Below, one piece after another: positions 1-9,210 of a DNA stretch of 64,000 nt. Every line of letters begins with the position of its first letter. Positions within the stretch are counted from its first letter, which is position 1. Position numbers and translations under genes: made by a program. Where the stretch lies: positions 1,385,501-1,449,500 of the forward strand of contig NZ_CP061205.1 in assembly GCF_015240255.1 (NCBI RefSeq). Direction: 5' to 3'. Below the pieces are notes generated by a model. That model worked only from the letters and a program-made list of their open reading frames with translations. It searched no databases and was not told where the DNA came from. The DNA comes from Kordiimonas pumila. Lineage in GTDB: Bacteria; Pseudomonadota; Alphaproteobacteria; Sphingomonadales; Kordiimonadaceae.

Positions 1-5
1 TATAA

Positions 6-141
6 TACACACTCTATGCGGCACGGAAAATCCCCACGTTTGACTATGTCTATATCCTACCTGAGAAATTCTGTTTATCAATTGCCTTAAAAAGGTTGCC
101 TCACATTCTTAAAATCATCATGGACAGACTAAAGCCATAGG
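6..141 (+). other. Possible 3' remnant of a coding sequence
   Basis: An open frame of about 44 codons runs from just after a TAA at 3-5 to a TAG at 139-141. Its translation has a natural-looking composition (motif YVYILPEKF, then a basic helical tail) and no convincing start codon. It could be the decayed end of a glycosyltransferase or sulfotransferase gene lying to the left, or simply chance. The rest of 1-183 is AT-rich leader to the sulfotransferase gene. Nothing here identifies a family. Confidence 0.2.
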
Positions 142-183
142 CGATATGGTGCGAGCTAATTACAGGAAAGAAAGTTTCGGTTT

Positions 184-855
184 ATGCAGCATCCATCAGG
201 TGGGTATGTTTTTGTTGTGACCTACGGCAGGTCTGGTTCTACTGTTTTGCAAACAGTGCTTCAGTCAATTGATGGTTATCATATTAGGGGTGAAAATAAC
301 CAGCTTTTGCAGCCGATTTTTGAGGCATATAAGCTTGCTTTTGTAGCGCGACACGAGCACGGCAAAACTAATCCAACACCAGAAAAGCCGTGGTACGGCG
401 CTAATATGATTGACCCTGTACGCTATGCAGAGCGCCTGTGTGCCCTGTTTGTAGAAGAGATTTTGCAACCAACCGAGAATGCCCGTGTTGTTGGCTTTAA
501 GGAAATTCGTTTTCATCAGGTTGGTGACGGTGAGTTTGAAAACTTCCTGAATTTCATGAACCATTTTTTCCCGGGTACAAAGTTTATTTTTAATACCCGC
601 AACTGGCAGGACGTGGCCCGGTCAAGCTGGTGGAGAACCATGAGCCCAGAAAAGGTGCGCAGCATGGTCGAATCCTGCGATAGCCTGTATGCGGCTTATG
701 CAGCAAAATATCCTGAGCGGTCATACCTGATGAAATACGAGCATTTTAAAGGTAACGCGGGCGCGTTTGCGGGCCTTTTTGACTTTCTAGGGGAAAGTTT
801 TGATGAAGATTGCATACGAAAAGTGATCAATAAAGAATTGAATCACTGTAAATAA
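184..855 (+). CDS. Sulfotransferase family protein
   Basis: The 223-residue product opens with a strand-loop-helix whose motif YGRSGSTVL (residues 14-22) is the 5'-phosphosulfate-binding loop of PAPS-dependent sulfotransferases. A second region, FNTRNWQDVARSSWW, resembles the 3'-phosphate-binding segment with its conserved Arg and Ser. It would move sulfate from PAPS to a carbohydrate or other hydroxyl acceptor in the cytoplasm. AGGAAAG about 12 bases upstream of the ATG is a plausible ribosome site. The gene converges on the glycosyltransferase operon with only six bases between stop codons. By context the acceptor may be the surface polysaccharide, but the sequence alone does not show it. 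The length is short but acceptable for the family. Confidence 0.75.
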   Translation: MQHPSGGYVFVVTYGRSGSTVLQTVLQSIDGYHIRGENNQLLQPIFEAYKLAFVARHEHGKTNPTPEKPWYGANMIDPVRYAERLCALFVEEILQPTENARVVGFKEIRFHQVGDGEFENFLNFMNHFFPGTKFIFNTRNWQDVARSSWWRTMSPEKVRSMVESCDSLYAAYAAKYPERSYLMKYEHFKGNAGAFAGLFDFLGESFDEDCIRKVINKELNHCK

Positions 856-861
856 CCTGAC

Positions 862-3831
862 TTAGAACATACTATCCGTATCAGTATGATAGCCATCAAA
901 GCTACCTTTAAGGCGGCTGGCATTTAAAGATTTCCGGATGGTAATATCAGCTTGGCTAACCTTGTTTTCTTTACCCCAGTTTTCATCGTGCTGGTTACTG
1001 CTTTCAATGGTTTTTTGCAGTTGCTCTTCATTTTTAATGAGCGTGTACCCAAAGAAGTGGCTGAAAAAAGCAGCTTCTATTTTGCTGCGTTCATAGGTCT
1101 CATTCTCGTCATAGTCATGGCTGTGGTAAACAACAGCCTGAATGGCATATACTTTACCGTAGCCGGCTTTTATGATGTCATCTGCCCATACCTGATCTTC
1201 GCCAAACTTGATAGCGCGGTAAGGAATCTCTTTCCACACACTACGGCGCATACAACTGTTGTTATCGCTGTAAAAATGCAAGCGCTGTAACCACACTGGA
1301 TCGGCATTTTCATACCGCAGTTTGTCGCTGTTGCGGTCCAGGTATAGTGGTGCTTTTGCCATGTTGTCGAAATGGGCGTTTAAGTCACGTTTGGTAAAGG
1401 GTGATGCTTCAGGCCATGCCAGATGTTTGCCAAACGCGCCTGCCGCATTTGGAAACCGTTCAATAGCGGTGACTAAATTATGGAGCCAGCGGTTATTGGC
1501 GGGCAGGGCATCGTGGGTTAGAAAAGCTATAAAGTCACCGGTTGTAAGCTCTACCCCCAAATTGCGTGTTCCGCCGTGGTTGAAATCCTCTTTAGCGATT
1601 TGGTGCAGCTTCACAGCTGGGTATTTTGCAACTATTTCAAGCGTGCTATCCGTCGAGCCGCTATCTATAACCAAAACCTCAAAGGGCCAGTCTGTTTGCT
1701 GGTCCATAACGGCTTCAAGCACTTTTTCAAACACGGTACCAGCGTTCAGTGTAGGTATAACCACAGAAGCTTTTATGCCAGTGCTAGAAAGTATTGCTGG
1801 TTTTTTAAGGGTTCTTTTTTTGTTTTCAAACAAGCTTTCTAGCCGTTGCTGAAAGGCAGTTTCAATAAGTTTGGCAGATTGATCCCAGCTAAAGCTGCGT
1901 ACCCATTCAAGCGCTGCTTTAGACTGTTTTCGGCGTTTGCTATCATTTTGCAATAGCGACAGGATTGCTTCCGCGATCGCTTTTGGGTGTGGTGCCGCAA
2001 AGGTTACGACGGTATCTGGGAAAATGGCTCGTGTGCTTTCACCGTCAAGCTCGACAATAGGCAAGCCACAAGCCATCATTTCCTGTGGTACCAGTGAATA
2101 ATTGGTAGCTGAAAAAACAACACCAATATCGGCTTTTTGGAAAATGGTTGCGAGTTTTTCGGGCGCTGCCACACCGTGATCTACAAAAGGGAAAGAAGCT
2201 GTGGTGAAATTCAGCGGTGCCCCAAAAAAATGTACTTCAAAATCAGCACCGGTTTTTGCAAGTTCTTCAAGGGCAAGCATGCCAAGCTCAACTGCCCGCC
2301 GGGCTGTAAAATAGCGGGCATAAAAAGCAATACGGGGACGTTTGTTTTCTTTTTTCTTTGGTACAGGGAAGTATAGTTTGGTATCCGCCGCCAGCCAAAA
2401 GGCTTTTGCCCAGCGCCCATATTTTTCTGTCATGATCTTTTGCAGCCACGGGCTTGCGCAAATACAGTCCAGATCTTCTCTATAGGTTTGTTCAGCCGTA
2501 AGAAAAGCAGACCCCATAGGGTGGAATGCGGGCTCATAGTCTTGAACAAAATAAAACCTGCGTTTAAAATTGGATGCAGATAAAACCGGCCACACAGTCC
2601 AGCAGTCAGTAGCGATTATGATATCACCCTTCGCTTTTTCAAAGCGCTTGTCGAGAAATTTAACCCTACCGTTGAAATTTTGAAAATGCTTGAGAATATC
2701 ATCGTGCGCGTCTGTTTCGCTTGTGTGCATGGTGGGGTTGTACAGCCAAATTGTTTGCCTGTGCCCCATGCGCTCTAGGTATTCTGTCATACGGAAAATG
2801 GTCATGTGGCCGCCGCCACCTGCTGCAAAATCAGGGATAACCCAGTGAATTTTCAGGGAAGTGCTGTCAAATGTCAGTTTCTGGGGGGCCAGTTCGCTTT
2901 TTGTATAGTCAATCAAGCCTCTTAGACCCGGATCAATGGGTAGCTTTGCCGAACCATTGGTTCTGGTTTTTTTGACAACAGGCTTGGGCATGGGTTCACC
3001 AATCCCAAAACCATTTTGAATATAGTGCTTCAGTGCGCTTGTTTCGCCCGGTGACAGGTTTTTGTGCCGCTTGAAATAGGCGCGTGGGCAAAAGGTTGGC
3101 GCAGGCATGAAGCCTTGCTGTTCGCCGCTTTTCAGATAGTGGACAAACGGATTTTCTTTGCCAACCTGCTTTGCGTAGGTTTGCCTGTACCATGCTGTTT
3201 CAAATACAGGGTTTGGTTTTCTGTTCTGGGCGTGGCCCCTTGTTACAAAATGGTAGAGTGGGTTTATATAATTTTCCCTGTCCCAGAAGTCGGCATAGTA
3301 TTTTTTATACCATTCTGGGTTAAACAGATCACTTTCTGCAATGAGACGCATGTCTTTTAATAGTTTTGCCCCATCACTGCTTTTTTGAAGCTGGCGCGGA
3401 AAAGCAACTTTTCCGGTATAGACACCTTCCTGAAGATAGTGCTGCAGGGGGCATATATCCGCTTTCAAAACTTCGGGGTATTCTTGCAAATATAAGGTGG
3501 TAGAAAAAACACTGGAGGGGTCTTTGCCATTTTTCCAGCCTATCAAGGCATAATGGAGTAAGGCCGGACCTTTATATTTTTTGGTGCCTTTTGCATGACC
3601 CCTATACCACACTGGGTCAAAATAAGGGCTGGGGTGATAGCCTGCTTTTTCGCCGATCGTTAAATAATGCTCAAGCGGTGAGTTACCGGCTTTGGCCGCT
3701 TCCGGGTAGCGGGTCGCATACCATTCGAATTGAAAAAGCCCTGATGTTAGTAGATATTCTCTAACAACTCTTGGGGAGAGGTGATCTTTTTTATGAAAAA
3801 GACGTAAAGCAGCTGATAAAATTTTTTTCAT
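862..3831 (-). CDS. Large bifunctional glycosyltransferase (WsaF-like GT4 plus GT2), with N-terminal repeats
   Basis: The protein has about 989 residues from the ATG at 3831; TTG at 3846 and GTG at 3843 would add five. Three parts are visible. Residues about 33-285 hold some six tandem repeats of about 40 residues with the pattern F..xWYxxxY...PLxHYxxxG...G..P.P. Next is a GT-B fold like the rhamnosyltransferase WsaF, with HWVIPDF, GGGGHMTIFR and YFVQDYEP. A GT2 domain from about residue 685 has SVVIPTLNAG, VIDSGSTDST and NHGGTRNLG, typical of rhamnosyltransferases. It is the last gene of the rfbCBDA operon, so dTDP-L-rhamnose is the likely donor for at least one domain. The two domains could add consecutive sugars. 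No signal peptide or membrane segment is seen, so it should act at the cytoplasmic face of the membrane. Confidence 0.85.
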   Translation of the reverse strand: MKKILSAALRLFHKKDHLSPRVVREYLLTSGLFQFEWYATRYPEAAKAGNSPLEHYLTIGEKAGYHPSPYFDPVWYRGHAKGTKKYKGPALLHYALIGWKNGKDPSSVFSTTLYLQEYPEVLKADICPLQHYLQEGVYTGKVAFPRQLQKSSDGAKLLKDMRLIAESDLFNPEWYKKYYADFWDRENYINPLYHFVTRGHAQNRKPNPVFETAWYRQTYAKQVGKENPFVHYLKSGEQQGFMPAPTFCPRAYFKRHKNLSPGETSALKHYIQNGFGIGEPMPKPVVKKTRTNGSAKLPIDPGLRGLIDYTKSELAPQKLTFDSTSLKIHWVIPDFAAGGGGHMTIFRMTEYLERMGHRQTIWLYNPTMHTSETDAHDDILKHFQNFNGRVKFLDKRFEKAKGDIIIATDCWTVWPVLSASNFKRRFYFVQDYEPAFHPMGSAFLTAEQTYREDLDCICASPWLQKIMTEKYGRWAKAFWLAADTKLYFPVPKKKENKRPRIAFYARYFTARRAVELGMLALEELAKTGADFEVHFFGAPLNFTTASFPFVDHGVAAPEKLATIFQKADIGVVFSATNYSLVPQEMMACGLPIVELDGESTRAIFPDTVVTFAAPHPKAIAEAILSLLQNDSKRRKQSKAALEWVRSFSWDQSAKLIETAFQQRLESLFENKKRTLKKPAILSSTGIKASVVIPTLNAGTVFEKVLEAVMDQQTDWPFEVLVIDSGSTDSTLEIVAKYPAVKLHQIAKEDFNHGGTRNLGVELTTGDFIAFLTHDALPANNRWLHNLVTAIERFPNAAGAFGKHLAWPEASPFTKRDLNAHFDNMAKAPLYLDRNSDKLRYENADPVWLQRLHFYSDNNSCMRRSVWKEIPYRAIKFGEDQVWADDIIKAGYGKVYAIQAVVYHSHDYDENETYERSKIEAAFFSHFFGYTLIKNEEQLQKTIESSNQHDENWGKENKVSQADITIRKSLNASRLKGSFDGYHTDTDSMF

Positions 3832-3907
3832 AAACAGATGCACCAACGTTAATTATAGTTTTACACCCACAGATAAAACTATAATGACCTTTAAATCCGC
3901 CCCCGTG

Positions 3908-6304
3908 CTAACCAGCGGTTATACAGTCTTTATTCGGCACTGCAAGAAACATATGTGTTGGTTCTTGAGCAAGAAAGGCCGGAGAGTAGCAATCATCCAT
4001 TACTAAAATATGACTCCATTTTTCTTGCATTACTTTTCTCTCAATATCAACACGTTTGGTTTTTTCTGTGCTTTGTGCATCATAGCCACGGCTTTTAGAT
4101 TCGTGATGTTGAAATGTGATGTGCGGGCAGTAAAGGTTTACAAAGCCCTTATGTTTAACGGCCAGGCTAAAATCCACATCATTAAAGGCAACAGCAAGGC
4201 CTGCTGCATCAAAGCCGCCAGCATCATTATAAACACTTCGGCGACAGCCCATAAAAGCCCCGATAATAGCGGAAGTGTTATGGCAAAGTTTGCTTCTGTT
4301 GCCGTAACCACCTGCACCGGGTGGCTGGTTATAAGCTTCTTTTAGAACAATAGCCGTGGGATGCAGCACATAGCCTGCATATTGCAAGGTGCCATCTTCA
4401 AATAACAGGCGCGCACCAACAAGGCCAATTTCAGGCCGGTTTAGCTGTGCGCGCAAGGTATGATCCCAGCCTTTGTCCATCGCGACTGTGTCGTTATTTA
4501 GAAACAGGAGATAGTCTGCATCTGTTTCAGTAACGGCACGGTTATTGATTTCGGCCCAATTAAACGGTGCATCGTGCACCAGAACCCGAATGCCATCCAT
4601 ATTATCGGCTTCCCGCAGCCACTGTTTGGTTTCGGCCTCTTGGCTACCATTATCCATGATAATAATTTCTGTCTGGTATGGGTATTCTAGGGTGCGGCGA
4701 ATACTGTCAATACAGGTGCGTAGCAGCGGCAAGGCATCTTTGGTTGGGATAATAATGGCGAGCTTTGGCATCGTATCGTCAAGCGGCCAGTTTACTGTAT
4801 AAGTGTCGGCGAGGTTGCCGCCGTAATAGTCGCTATGGGGCACTGCTATGGCCTTTGGGGCTTTCAGCTTCAGAAAGGCATTGAGTGCGGCCTCTGCGCT
4901 ACCGGCCGATACGGAGGGGCGTTCCTTGTAATGCCACAAAACATGCGGGATATGATGGAAAGCGTTTTTGCCTTTTGCTGCATAGAGCCTGAGCCACAGG
5001 TCATACCATATGGCGGTTTTCATATTTTGTACCAGTCCGCCCAGCTCTGTCAGGGCGGTGCGGCGCACTGCAAAAGCGCAGGCATAACCTGGTCGCTGCA
5101 AGAGCATGTCGATATCAAAGGCGCTTTTGAAAACAGGGCTATGGTGGGTGTCGCACGGTTTTATGCTGTCATGGTCTGCAAAAAACAGTGCGGCTTCCGG
5201 GTTTGCAAGTGCCGCAGCTTGAATCCATGCAGCTATATCATCATGCAGCTCGGTTTTGCTATCATAGATGATGATCAGGTCTTCTGTTGCGGTTACGGCA
5301 GCGGTTGGGCTGTTGACCGATACAATAGTAGGTGCTTTTTTAGGTAAACTGGGCGCACGTGCTGTTTTGTACAGCGCTTTAAAGCCTGCATATTCGGTTA
5401 CCGGAAAAGCGGCATATTGCTGAAGGTTTGGTAGTGCCCCTTCAATTTTTGTCAACGTTTCAAAGAGTGCATCTGCCGCCGGAGCCGCCGTGATTTCAAG
5501 CTGTTTGCGTGTTTCAGCAAGCTCAAGCACAAGTGACTGCACATAGTGTGCATTTTTTGCGCTGACGGGCGCATATTCACGCGGCCTGCAAATGGGGTTG
5601 CCGCTTTCATGGTCGTATATGGTAATGACAAGGCTATCCATTTCCTGCTGGTGTTGGGGCAGGTGCAGGTCATGGGTAAAGCCATAACGGCCTTGGCCGC
5701 CGTATATTTCCTGAACATCACGGCGAAGCGAGCCTGTTTGGCTGCTGCCTGCGTAGGTGTCATTTACAAATATATCCAGCATAATGGGCCGGTCAGGCAT
5801 TTCTGTATCAACGGCGTAACCTGACAGGTGTGTCCCTTCAAGCTGTTCTAGTCGGCCTGTTAAAGTATGGTTGGAGCTTTGGATGCATTCTTGTAGCCGT
5901 GCTTTTAGCCATGCCGTTTCAAGGTGGGGTAAGGCCGCATCCAGAACCCTTAAAAACCGGGGGGCCTGCATGGCACAAACCAGTGCCGAAAAATGGTTTT
6001 GTAGCAGTGGGCCACTAGTAACAGTGTGGCTGAAGTGTTGTTGTAAACCACCCTGAATTAGGCTTTGCTGGTACGTGCTATAGCTCTGCTGTAATGGCTT
6101 GCGCCCAAGGCTAAGCGGCATCAGAATATCGCGGTAAAAAGCCCGCGATGCGATGAGCGACTTGGCAGCGCCAAATATACTAAGGTCAAGGCGCTTGGTA
6201 ATTTCTGTGGTGTCTTCCGGTTCGTGCCCCAAGCACAGCAAAAACAGAAACCGAATGTCTGCTTCTGTAATGCGTTTAGGCTGTTTTTTGAACCATGCCC
6301 ACAT
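3908..6304 (-). CDS. Glycosyltransferase family 2 protein with long N-terminal extension
   Basis: The product has 798 residues. The first about 60 residues (ITEADIRFLFLLCLGHEP, then an SRAFYRDIL segment) resemble the DUF4214-type helical module found on bacterial glycosyltransferases. A middle region of about 350 residues includes a second, degenerate GT2-like stretch (DLIIIYDSKTELHDD, ALFFADHDSI). The C-terminal GT2 catalytic domain has LAIIIPTKDA, IIIMDNGS, LFLNNDT (the metal-binding region) and GFDAAGLAVAFNDVDFSL, a rhamnosyltransferase-like acceptor-side motif. It starts two bases after the rfbA stop, so it is translated from the dTDP-rhamnose operon. It probably elongates the same polysaccharide. 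The donor and linkage cannot be read from the sequence. Confidence 0.83.
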   Translation of the reverse strand: MWAWFKKQPKRITEADIRFLFLLCLGHEPEDTTEITKRLDLSIFGAAKSLIASRAFYRDILMPLSLGRKPLQQSYSTYQQSLIQGGLQQHFSHTVTSGPLLQNHFSALVCAMQAPRFLRVLDAALPHLETAWLKARLQECIQSSNHTLTGRLEQLEGTHLSGYAVDTEMPDRPIMLDIFVNDTYAGSSQTGSLRRDVQEIYGGQGRYGFTHDLHLPQHQQEMDSLVITIYDHESGNPICRPREYAPVSAKNAHYVQSLVLELAETRKQLEITAAPAADALFETLTKIEGALPNLQQYAAFPVTEYAGFKALYKTARAPSLPKKAPTIVSVNSPTAAVTATEDLIIIYDSKTELHDDIAAWIQAAALANPEAALFFADHDSIKPCDTHHSPVFKSAFDIDMLLQRPGYACAFAVRRTALTELGGLVQNMKTAIWYDLWLRLYAAKGKNAFHHIPHVLWHYKERPSVSAGSAEAALNAFLKLKAPKAIAVPHSDYYGGNLADTYTVNWPLDDTMPKLAIIIPTKDALPLLRTCIDSIRRTLEYPYQTEIIIMDNGSQEAETKQWLREADNMDGIRVLVHDAPFNWAEINNRAVTETDADYLLFLNNDTVAMDKGWDHTLRAQLNRPEIGLVGARLLFEDGTLQYAGYVLHPTAIVLKEAYNQPPGAGGYGNRSKLCHNTSAIIGAFMGCRRSVYNDAGGFDAAGLAVAFNDVDFSLAVKHKGFVNLYCPHITFQHHESKSRGYDAQSTEKTKRVDIERKVMQEKWSHILVMDDCYSPAFLAQEPTHMFLAVPNKDCITAG

Positions 6305-6306
6305 AG

Positions 6307-7185
6307 TTAATAACCGGAAGGGCCATATTTAAGGATATGCTTAAGGTATGTGCCGTAGCTGTTTTTATATTCGCCCGCCATTTCTGCGAGCTTGGCATCG
6401 TCTATAAAACCACCACGCCATGCCACTTCCTCGGGGCAGGCGATTTTCAGGCTTTGGCGCGCTTCAATTGTTTGCACAAAGTGGCTTGCCTGCAAGAGAC
6501 TGTCAACAGTGCCTGTGTCAAGCCATGCTGTACCGCGTAGCAGTTTGATGACGTTCAGGTCGCCCCGGTTCATATAAACTTCATTGACCGTGGTTATTTC
6601 CAGCTCACCGCGCGCGGATGGCTTAATCGATTTAGCAATATCAACCACGTCTTTATCGTAAAAATATAGGCCGGTTACAGCAAGGTTGCTTTTTGGGGCT
6701 TTGGGCTTTTCCTCAATCGAAAGCGCGCGACCATCAGGCCCCATTTCAACCACACCAAAATCTTCGGGGTTGCCAACAGGGTAGGCAAAGACATAAGCGC
6801 CCTTTTCCACACTACCAGCTTTTTTCAGATACTGCGTGAAGCCTGCTGCATAAAAAATATTATCACCGAGCGCGAGTGCAGAGGGTTGGCCATTTACAAA
6901 TTTTTCGCCGATCAGAAACGCCTGCGCTAGTCCTTCAGGGTTTGGCTGCTCGGCATATTGTATCTCAATGCCCCACTGGCTGCCATCACCCAGCAAATCA
7001 CGGTATAGGGGCAGGTGGTGCGGTGTGCTGATAATCAGCACTTCCCGAATGCCCGCAAGCATAAGGGTGGTCAGCGGGTAATAAATCATCGGCTTGTCAT
7101 AAACAGGCAATAACTGTTTGCTGATTGATTTGGTGATCGGGTGCAGTCGTGTCCCTAAACCGCCAGCCAGAATAATACCTTTCAT
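6307..7185 (-). CDS. rfbA: Glucose-1-phosphate thymidylyltransferase
   Basis: This enzyme joins glucose-1-phosphate and dTTP to dTDP-glucose, the first step of dTDP-L-rhamnose synthesis. The 292 residues match the usual length. The nucleotide-binding signature [13 protein letters not shown] lies at residues 6-18, followed by [16 protein letters not shown] and later ALGDNIFY and GTAWLDTGT, all diagnostic of RmlA. A good ribosome site (AGGGGGA) precedes the ATG. It is fourth in the operon, 56 bases after rfbD and two bases before the large glycosyltransferase. RmlA is normally feedback-inhibited by dTDP-rhamnose; that is family knowledge, not visible here. Confidence 0.97.
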   Translation of the reverse strand: MKGIILAGGLGTRLHPITKSISKQLLPVYDKPMIYYPLTTLMLAGIREVLIISTPHHLPLYRDLLGDGSQWGIEIQYAEQPNPEGLAQAFLIGEKFVNGQPSALALGDNIFYAAGFTQYLKKAGSVEKGAYVFAYPVGNPEDFGVVEMGPDGRALSIEEKPKAPKSNLAVTGLYFYDKDVVDIAKSIKPSARGELEITTVNEVYMNRGDLNVIKLLRGTAWLDTGTVDSLLQASHFVQTIEARQSLKIACPEEVAWRGGFIDDAKLAEMAGEYKNSYGTYLKHILKYGPSGY

Positions 7186-7241
7186 GAAATCCCCCTTGGA
7201 TCACAGGCTATAAAGCCTGTTTGTGTAAATGTTTTTAAAGC

Positions 7242-8138
7242 TTAGCCGAGTAGGCCTTCTTCGAAAAGCCGTTTGATACAGTGTGCCGTGCTGTCTTGCC
7301 AGCTGGGCATGGTAAAGCCATATGTTTTTTCAAATTTATCACAGTTTAGCCTGCTGTTCGCGGGGCGTTTTGCTTTTGTAGGGTATTCAGCCGTTGTAAG
7401 CGGGTTCAGCGTGGGTACAGGATGACCGTATTTAGCGGCTTCCTTGAAAATTTCAGCAGCAAAACCGTGCCAGCTTGTACTGCCTGTGCCTGCCAGATGG
7501 AAAACCCCTGCGTGTTTTTTATCTGGCTCTCCACTGGTTAATACATCCAGTACATGCAGGCATGCGGCCGCAATGTCCGCTGCATAGGTTGGGTTGCCTA
7601 GCTGGTCGCTTACCACACCGAGTGTGTCTTTGGTTTTGGCAAGGTTCAGCATGGTTTTTAGAAAGTTTTTCCCGAAAGGGCTATAGACCCATGCTGTACG
7701 CAGAATAACCGCTTTGGTATTTTCGGCCTTAACAGCGATTTCGCCAGCAAGTTTGCTGTGGCCGTAAACACCGGTTGGTCGCACCGGATCTTTTTCTGTG
7801 TAAGGTGTTTTTTTCAGGCCGCCAAAAACATAGTCGGTTGAAATATGGACAAAAGGTACCTGCATTTTGTGAGCAATGCGCGCCAACTTGCCTGCGCCGT
7901 CTGCATTGATGGCAAGCGCGGTGGTGGCATCGTCTTCGGCGGCATCAACCGCGGTATAGGCGGCGGCATTGATGATTGCAGTGGGCTTATGGTCTGCTAT
8001 ATAGCTTTCAAGGTTTGCAAGGTTGGCCAGATCAAAATCAGGCCTTCCTGCTGCTATATAGTCCAGTCCTTTTGCCTTTGCAGCTTCCTGTAGGGAAAGG
8101 GCAACCTGCCCAGAGCCGCCAGCAATAAAAATGCGCAT
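7242..8138 (-). CDS. rfbD: dTDP-4-dehydrorhamnose reductase
   Basis: It reduces dTDP-4-keto-L-rhamnose to dTDP-L-rhamnose with NAD(P)H, the last step of the pathway. The protein is 298 residues. The N-terminal Rossmann motif IAGGSGQVA (residues 5-13) is followed by NAAAYTAVDAAE, STDYVFGG and the catalytic YGHSKLAGE, in the order expected for RmlD of the extended SDR family. The gene starts four bases after the rfbB stop, implying coupled translation. The gene order rfbC-rfbB-rfbD-rfbA is a common arrangement. Confidence 0.96.
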   Translation of the reverse strand: MRIFIAGGSGQVALSLQEAAKAKGLDYIAAGRPDFDLANLANLESYIADHKPTAIINAAAYTAVDAAEDDATTALAINADGAGKLARIAHKMQVPFVHISTDYVFGGLKKTPYTEKDPVRPTGVYGHSKLAGEIAVKAENTKAVILRTAWVYSPFGKNFLKTMLNLAKTKDTLGVVSDQLGNPTYAADIAAACLHVLDVLTSGEPDKKHAGVFHLAGTGSTSWHGFAAEIFKEAAKYGHPVPTLNPLTTAEYPTKAKRPANSRLNCDKFEKTYGFTMPSWQDSTAHCIKRLFEEGLLG

Positions 8139-8142
8139 GATA

Positions 8143-9192
8143 TTATTTGCCTTTCAAGACGCCCTTGCGTTCCGCCGCATGGGTGCGCAGTGGTGCCCAC
8201 CACCATTCATTTTCCAGATACCATACAATAGTCTTTTCAATGCCGGTTTCAAAGGTTTCCCGTGCTTTCCAGCCCAGCTCTGTCTCTAGTTTGCTGGCAT
8301 CAATCGCATAGCGGGCATCATGGCCGGGCCTGTCTGTTACAAAGGTAATCTGGTCTGCATAAGGGGCATTTTTAGGGCGCAGCCTGTCAAGCGTTTCACA
8401 GATGCGGGTAACAACCTCAAGGTTTGTGCGCTCGTTCCTGCCGCCTACATTATATTTTTCGCCTAACCTGCCTTTTGTTAGCACAGTAAAGAGCGCGGCG
8501 GCGTGGTCATCAACAAACAGCCAGTCTCGAATATTGGTGCCGTCACCGTAGATAGGCAGGGGCTGGCCGTCGAGGGCATTCAGTATAACCAGTGGAATGA
8601 GTTTTTCAGGCAGGTGGTACGGCCCGTAATTGTTCGAGCAATTGCTGATAACCGCCGGGAAACCATATGTATGATACCATGCATTTGCCAAATGATCAGC
8701 TGATGCTTTAGAGGCCGAATAAGGCGAACTTGGGTCATAAGGGGTTGTTTCCTGAAACAGGCCTTCAGCCCCTAAACTGCCATAAACCTCATCGGTTGAA
8801 ACGTGCAGGAAACGGAAAGCTGCTTTGGCTGCTTCGCTGAGTGTGCCCCAATAGCTGCGTGCAGCTTCCAGCATGTTAAAGGTGCCAATAATATTGGTGT
8901 TAATAAAGTCTGCGGCACCAGTGATCGAGCGGTCAACATGGCTTTCCGCCGCTAGGTGCATCACACCGTCGGGCTTGTGTGCGGTAAATACACTGTCAAG
9001 CGCAGGTCTGTCGCAGATATCCACCTGTTCAAAATGGTAAAGTGGGCTGTTTTCAATTTCCTTAAGGCTTGCAAGGTTGCCAGCGTATGTAAGCTTGTCA
9101 ACATTCACAACACTGTGCCCGAGTTCCTGCACCAGATAACGGCAGACAGCAGAACCGATAAATCCAGCCCCTCCTGTAACAAGTATTTTCAT
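8143..9192 (-). CDS. rfbB: dTDP-glucose 4,6-dehydratase
   Basis: It converts dTDP-glucose to dTDP-4-keto-6-deoxyglucose using bound NAD+. The 349-residue protein shows the NAD motif [10 protein letters not shown] near residue 7, [10 protein letters not shown], the catalytic [10 protein letters not shown] with the Asp-Glu pair specific to these dehydratases, YSASKASAD as the YxxxK site, and [10 protein letters not shown]. All are standard for RmlB and the length is normal. It is second in the rhamnose operon, 18 bases after rfbC. Confidence 0.97.
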   Translation of the reverse strand: MKILVTGGAGFIGSAVCRYLVQELGHSVVNVDKLTYAGNLASLKEIENSPLYHFEQVDICDRPALDSVFTAHKPDGVMHLAAESHVDRSITGAADFINTNIIGTFNMLEAARSYWGTLSEAAKAAFRFLHVSTDEVYGSLGAEGLFQETTPYDPSSPYSASKASADHLANAWYHTYGFPAVISNCSNNYGPYHLPEKLIPLVILNALDGQPLPIYGDGTNIRDWLFVDDHAAALFTVLTKGRLGEKYNVGGRNERTNLEVVTRICETLDRLRPKNAPYADQITFVTDRPGHDARYAIDASKLETELGWKARETFETGIEKTIVWYLENEWWWAPLRTHAAERKGVLKGK

Positions 9193-9210
9193 GCCCGGTG
9201 CTTTCTCTAT

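Noticed and set aside
1322-1852. 176-codon plus-strand frame
   Set aside because: It lies wholly inside the antisense strand of the large glycosyltransferase, whose domains are clear. It is a shadow frame, as are the many similar frames over pccA, pccB, mcm, glmU and the M16 gene.
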